Source: JAXGPX01 sp040766745
GTDB taxonomy: Bacteria; Bacillota; Sulfobacillia; Fermentithermobacillales; Fermentithermobacillaceae
Assembly (NCBI GenBank): GCA_040766745.1
Contig: JAXGPX010000001.1
Span: 620,001-684,000, forward strand
Length of the DNA: 64,000 bases
Direction of reading: 5' to 3'
Shown: positions 60,238 to 64,000 of the stretch, piece after piece
Position numbering within the stretch: position 1 is the stretch's first letter
Layout of the letters: each line of letters begins with the position of its first letter
Notes under the pieces: model-generated
The model's input: only the letters and a program-made list of their open reading frames with translations
Databases searched by the model: none
What the model was told of the DNA's origin: nothing
Program-made: the position numbers and the translations under genes

Positions 60238-60393
60238 TCTTCTCCCTCCTCAGGTTTTGATTATTAGGTTATGAATAACACCACTTTAGAATCTGTTTAC
60301 CTTGGGCGTTATTCGCCCTGATTAGCAGAATTCCTCTTTTTACGTCGGAATTTTGGGCAAAAGCCTTTAGATCTGTCTCAAGAGAAGCTCAAA

Positions 60394-62391
60394 TCATCCT
60401 AGCAAATGGCTTTCAACAAGATTCGAAAGTTCGATATAAGCTCCGTGAGACCATACCAAAGGTGCAACAGATAGAGGAGTACCTGTTACCCCATTTATCT
60501 GCTCTGACAGGATTCCCGGCTCCAGGCTCATGTGCCGAAACCAATCGAGCCAGTCCATGGCCTGGGCAGTAGTGATACTCCCAATCATAAGGCCTGACAT
60601 TACATACCACGCAGTAGTAACAAACCAGGGGTTGCCAGGAAGATCTTGCCCTCCCTGGGGCCGCTGGTACCAATCTCCCGGATATCGTGCAATACCACAT
60701 GGCTTGCCTGATATATATACCATCAAAGCATCTTGCAGCCGGAGCCAAGTAGCCCTTCCCCTGGCTTCTATCGCTTCCAACGCAGGCTTAACGCGGCCCG
60801 GTAAATCCTGCCCGGGAAAAGTGGCTATGATCTCTCCAATCCTGTTCATAGACAGCAGAGCCAGGAACAGGCTTGCATCTTCCGTCCAATCAAGTTGCGG
60901 CCCAGAGCCAACGATACCCCGGCAAAAGCCCCGGCTGTCATCAGACAGAACATCAACACAGCCTTCCAGCAAACTGAATACTGATTCCAAATACTCCCGG
61001 TAGCCTGGCTGCCCCAAACTCCAGGCAATTTTAGCAGCTGAAGCCAAAGCAAGGGCAGACACAGCCTGAGTAAAGGTGAATATGCCCCGTCTCTCTTCCC
61101 AAAGGTCAAATGACGGCCTTACCAGGCAGCCGTTTTGCAGGCGGTATCTTTGAACAAACTGGGCCCCTTTCTTAACAAACCCAGGGTATATCAAACTCAC
61201 AAACTCCAGATCCCCGGTCAACTCAACATAATCCAATGCCGTTATAAGGGATAACGACAGCTGATCTTCCTGTATTGGGTAATCCCCTTCAGGAAGGTTG
61301 GGTTCATGCCAGCTGGAACCCCTCGTTCCATCTGGCCTGTACCTCTGCCAGAAAAATCCTTCCTGCGAAATTGTGTTAAGACAAAACTGCAGGTATCGCC
61401 TACCGTATTCAGGCATGCCTGCCCGACTAAGGATTGAAGCACACATTGCAGCATCTCTTGGCCACACGTACCTGTAATGGTCCCTGTAATCCGACATAAT
61501 GTCTGTATCACAAGAAGCCAGAACTCCGCCTCTGGAATCACAATGGGCTGCTGCAATCTTGACCGAAATATCATACAGAGAACTTGGGTTCTCCTGGCCC
61601 AATTTGCCATTCCAAAACCGGCAGGAGGTCTTGCAGACTCCCTCAAATCCTTTTTCGAGCCCGGCATCTAGCAGAGCATCAACCTCACCTCTGTTTCTGC
61701 CAAATGCCAAGAAATACTCTATTTTTTTGCTGCCGCCAGCCGGCCTCTTGTAGTTTTCCCACTTGACTGCATAAATGCTTTCAATCAGTCCATGGTCAAT
61801 GGGCCTGCCGAATACCTCGCCTGTACCGGGAGATAGCCTAATCCCTCCGTCACGCCTCTTGGCTACTGCCCCGCTTGTGACAAGCACAGAATCTTGCCCA
61901 GGCCATTCGTCACCTATGTCCTGGCAGACTGCGACATCAACGCCAACCCAATTGGGCCCCTTAAAGTGATAAAGACGTCTCCTGGAAGAGTCCCAAAATC
62001 CGCACTCGCCAATAGTATTCTCGCCGAGGTTATAGTACTGTTTGAAATACAGGCCAAACTGCTCGTTATCAAGGCCATTGTCAAGGGTGATTGACCTTGC
62101 CCAAATAGGGCTGTAAGGATCCACACAGTCCCTTATTAACATTGAGATAGGCATGGTTTGATGGGCCAAAGTCCAACTGAATGACATTCCTGCCCCGTAC
62201 TTTCCCTCAAGAGCCCAATCGTTCCCGCCGACAACATGGAACCGTCCCTGATACCAGATCATCACATGATTTTCAGTGCCTTCTGCCACATGGTTGGCAA
62301 GCCCTACTACAGGCCAAAACATCTCACGCAGCCATCCGCGTTTATCAAAGCCAAGGTATAAAGAACTGTTTCCAAGAACACACCATCTCAT
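60394..62391 (-). CDS. Glycoside hydrolase family 15 enzyme (glucoamylase-like)
   Basis: A 665-aa cytoplasmic enzyme (no signal peptide) that likely removes glucose from alpha-glucan or oligosaccharide ends. An N-terminal beta-sandwich (~1-270) precedes an (alpha/alpha)6 barrel. Motifs: YVWPRDAAMCASILSRAG, general acid Glu in SFDLWEERRGIFTFT and base Glu in ILSEQINGVTGTPLSVAPLVWSHGAYI. ATG 62391 has GGGAG upstream; ATG 62442 lacks a ribosome site. Divergent from the DUF4912-GH57 pair, suggesting a glycogen or trehalose task. Confidence 0.9.
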   Translation of the reverse strand: MRWCVLGNSSLYLGFDKRGWLREMFWPVVGLANHVAEGTENHVMIWYQGRFHVVGGNDWALEGKYGAGMSFSWTLAHQTMPISMLIRDCVDPYSPIWARSITLDNGLDNEQFGLYFKQYYNLGENTIGECGFWDSSRRRLYHFKGPNWVGVDVAVCQDIGDEWPGQDSVLVTSGAVAKRRDGGIRLSPGTGEVFGRPIDHGLIESIYAVKWENYKRPAGGSKKIEYFLAFGRNRGEVDALLDAGLEKGFEGVCKTSCRFWNGKLGQENPSSLYDISVKIAAAHCDSRGGVLASCDTDIMSDYRDHYRYVWPRDAAMCASILSRAGMPEYGRRYLQFCLNTISQEGFFWQRYRPDGTRGSSWHEPNLPEGDYPIQEDQLSLSLITALDYVELTGDLEFVSLIYPGFVKKGAQFVQRYRLQNGCLVRPSFDLWEERRGIFTFTQAVSALALASAAKIAWSLGQPGYREYLESVFSLLEGCVDVLSDDSRGFCRGIVGSGPQLDWTEDASLFLALLSMNRIGEIIATFPGQDLPGRVKPALEAIEARGRATWLRLQDALMVYISGKPCGIARYPGDWYQRPQGGQDLPGNPWFVTTAWYVMSGLMIGSITTAQAMDWLDWFRHMSLEPGILSEQINGVTGTPLSVAPLVWSHGAYIELSNLVESHLLG

Positions 62392-62469
62392 ACGATTACT
62401 CCCAGGTAGTCTTTTAGAATAAAATACGAGGTTATTCCTCATATTTACTAGAGCCGGCCTTTTGAAACA

Positions 62470-63420
62470 ATGGCTTTTTCCGATTTTAGCCTGACGGGAG
62501 GAATCCTATTCACAATGTGGTTTTTCATAGCAGCAATCGCATTAACAGTAATTCTTTTGGCCTTCTACAGTTTCCGTCAGCGTACCGGCAAAACAGTGCC
62601 TGACAAAGATAGATTGAAAACCGAGATATCCGGCGACATCGGAATACCTCTTGAAGTCATTGATCCAGAAAAGGCAGGGCAAATAGACCGCCGCACTGGT
62701 GTTGCACTCCCCAGGGCACGCCCAGGCACAATTCATTCTGAGTCCGATGGTTCGTTGGCGTCAAGAGACTTACGCAAAGTGGACCTTTCCAAAGAAGTTG
62801 AACTGGTATGGGAAGCCGGCGACGTAATTGAATTCCAGCTTGGAGCCTGGGCCGTAGCAAAAGACCCTTCGGAATTTGGGAGCGCCGTTAAGAGCGAAGG
62901 CAGGCTTGAAGATAGGGCCACAGAAATAGAGCCAACCCGTAGGCCTCAAATACAGTATGCCCTGCCTCAACGGTACGGCAAAGACCGCCTTGTACTCATG
63001 ACCAGAGATCCTTACTGGGTATATGCCTATTGGGAAGTAACCCATGAGAGATATAAAGAAATGTACGAAAAACATGTGCACCACTGGGGGTTGTCCCGCC
63101 CGGTGCTGAGATTACATGACATCACTCCTGGAATAAGTGAGACCCGGCAAATCGATGTCTTCTTGAACGACGAAGCCGATAACTGGTATCTTAATGTGGG
63201 CAGGCCTCGCCACACAATCGTAGCTGAGCTGGGGCGCCTCTTTCCCGAAAATGTATTTCATAGCCTGGTAAAATCAAATCAAGTTACACTTCCTGCCGAC
63301 GATCTTTCAGAAGAAATATGCCTTGAATGGGCACCGCTTGATTGGCATCTCTCGTATGGCAGGTTCAAAGGCAAAATAGGCATTAGCTCGCCACAGACAT
63401 GGGGGAACGCAAACAAATGA
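62470..63420 (+). CDS. Membrane-anchored DUF4912 protein
   Basis: A 316-aa protein. One N-terminal membrane helix (MWFFIAAIALTVILLAFYSF ~16-35), a charged variable region (~36-150), and the DUF4912 domain (~160-260): LPQRYGKDRLVLMTRDPYWVYAYWEVT, PVLRLHDIT, ADNWYLNVGRPRHTIVAELG. DUF4912 has a CBM-like look (aromatics for sugar binding) and regularly precedes GH57/DUF1957 genes. ATG 62470 has no clear ribosome site; ATG 62515 follows GGGAGG at long spacing. The stop overlaps the GH57 start (ATGA). Confidence 0.75.
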   Translation: MAFSDFSLTGGILFTMWFFIAAIALTVILLAFYSFRQRTGKTVPDKDRLKTEISGDIGIPLEVIDPEKAGQIDRRTGVALPRARPGTIHSESDGSLASRDLRKVDLSKEVELVWEAGDVIEFQLGAWAVAKDPSEFGSAVKSEGRLEDRATEIEPTRRPQIQYALPQRYGKDRLVLMTRDPYWVYAYWEVTHERYKEMYEKHVHHWGLSRPVLRLHDITPGISETRQIDVFLNDEADNWYLNVGRPRHTIVAELGRLFPENVFHSLVKSNQVTLPADDLSEEICLEWAPLDWHLSYGRFKGKIGISSPQTWGNANK

Positions 63421-64000
63421 CCAAAGGATTCCTGGCCATTGTTCTTCACGCACACCTACCGTTCGTCAAGCATCCTGAAATCGACGACAGCCTGGAAGAA
63501 AGGTGGCTGTTTCAGGCAATTACAGATACCTATATACCCTTGTTAAGGTCATTGTTCAAACTGTCCGAAGATAACGTACCTTACAGGATAACCGTGTCTT
63601 TATCTCCTCCGCTACTGGATATGCTAAGTGACGGTTTCCTCAAACAGCGCTATAAAACATACATTGAAAATCTCATCGAACTGTCGGAAAAGGAGACTGC
63701 CAGAGTAAGAGGTAATTGGGATCTAGAACCCCTTGCCCATATGTATCTAAATCAGTTCAGGGAAACTTATAAAGACTACACAGAGAAATTCAGGGAAAAC
63801 CTTATACAACCCTGGGCTTCCCTTGAAGCAAATGGTTACGTTGAACTGGCCACCTCATCGGCGACCCATGGATACCTCCCACTTCTTATAAAAGATGAAG
63901 CTATAAGAGCCCAGATCAGAACAGGCATGCGAACCTTCCGCCGGTGCTTCGGCAGCACTCCCCAGGGTTTCTGGATTCCTGAATGTGCCTACACTCCTGA
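63417..64000 (+). CDS. Glycoside hydrolase family 57 protein (DUF1957, branching-enzyme-like), 5' part
   Basis: ATG 63417 overlaps the DUF4912 stop. The visible ~194 residues carry GH57 features: FLAIVLHAHLPFVKHPE near the N terminus, ITVSLSPPLLDML, GYVELATSSATHGYLPLL and GFWIPECAYTP, the region with the likely catalytic Glu of GH57 branching enzymes. Such enzymes form alpha-1,6 branches in glycogen-like polymers. The 3' end is outside the window, so the C-terminal domains cannot be judged. Confidence 0.88.
   Translation, partial: MTKGFLAIVLHAHLPFVKHPEIDDSLEERWLFQAITDTYIPLLRSLFKLSEDNVPYRITVSLSPPLLDMLSDGFLKQRYKTYIENLIELSEKETARVRGNWDLEPLAHMYLNQFRETYKDYTEKFRENLIQPWASLEANGYVELATSSATHGYLPLLIKDEAIRAQIRTGMRTFRRCFGSTPQGFWIPECAYTP

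Noticed and set aside
1..64000. tRNA/rRNA genes, CRISPR arrays, insertion sequences, prophage or attachment sites
   Set aside because: No cloverleaf-like intergenic sequence, repeat-spacer pattern, transposase or integrase was seen; gene order is that of a conserved chromosome core.

Overview
The window is one strand-biased chromosomal segment of an anaerobic, endospore-forming Firmicute (Bacillota, Clostridia-like). Sporulation is shown by SpoVM, an alpha/beta SASP, its protease GPR and YlbJ. Rubrerythrin suits an anaerobe. The central gene order matches the Bacillus/Clostridium housekeeping superoperon: gmk-rpoZ-coaBC-priA-def/fmt-rsmB-rlmN-prpC-prkC-rsgA-rpe-spoVM / rpmB / yloU-yloV-recG, then coaD-ylbJ-sepM-yceD-rpmF-fapR-plsX-fabH-fabD-fabG-acpP-fabF-rnc-smc-ftsY-ylxM-ffh-rpsP-khpA-ylqD-trmD-rplS-lepB-rbgA. 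Two traits are more usual in Actinobacteria: an actinobacterial-type integration host factor upstream of gmk, and a PriA that has lost its helicase motifs. This hints at a deep-branching Firmicute lineage; I cannot name the genus.

Layout. 1-9 kb: the 3' end of a chemoreceptor gene; an ABC-F ribosome-protection-type ATPase with a leader that looks like a translational attenuator; a UbiB-like kinase; a DUF2935 protein; a Cys-rich protein; an M20 carbamoylase-type amidohydrolase; rubrerythrin. 8.8-14.6 kb: a complete Gram-positive-style Tad/Flp pilus operon on the minus strand (cpaB, cpaE/tadZ, tadA, tadB, tadC, flp, tadE, tadG). It is divergent from a secreted SLH plus FlgD-Ig-like protein (14.9-16.5 kb). 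16.6-60.2 kb: the housekeeping, fatty-acid and sporulation superoperon, almost all on the minus strand. Plus-strand exceptions are a LexA-like repressor (27.4 kb), ylbJ (37.2 kb), gpr (40.5 kb), rpmB (46.3 kb) and a candidate small RNA (39.7-39.8 kb). 60.4-64 kb: an alpha-glucan island with a GH15 enzyme, divergent from a membrane-anchored DUF4912 protein and a GH57 gene cut by the window end.

How genes work together. FapR, PlsX, FabH, FabD, FabG, AcpP and FabF form the fatty-acid and early phospholipid pathway. A DegV/FakB protein sits inside that operon, and the FakA-like kinase YloV is about 12 kb away, so imported fatty acids can probably enter at PlsX. PrkC/PrpC, RsgA, RlmN, RsmB and the Def-Fmt fusion serve translation and its control. 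Ffh, FtsY and LepB serve secretion. GPR and its SASP substrate are adjacent and convergent.

Main points for a second look: a single polypeptide joining peptide deformylase and Met-tRNA formyltransferase; a PriA with every helicase motif degraded but all zinc cysteines kept; the ABC-F leader peptide; unannotated spoVM and a small membrane gene beside it; a LexA-like regulator lacking the catalytic Ser-Lys pair; a PDZ-less SepM-like protease; a C/U-rich sRNA candidate; and a 161-bp gmk/rpoZ overlap. I saw no tRNA, rRNA, CRISPR array, insertion sequence or prophage.
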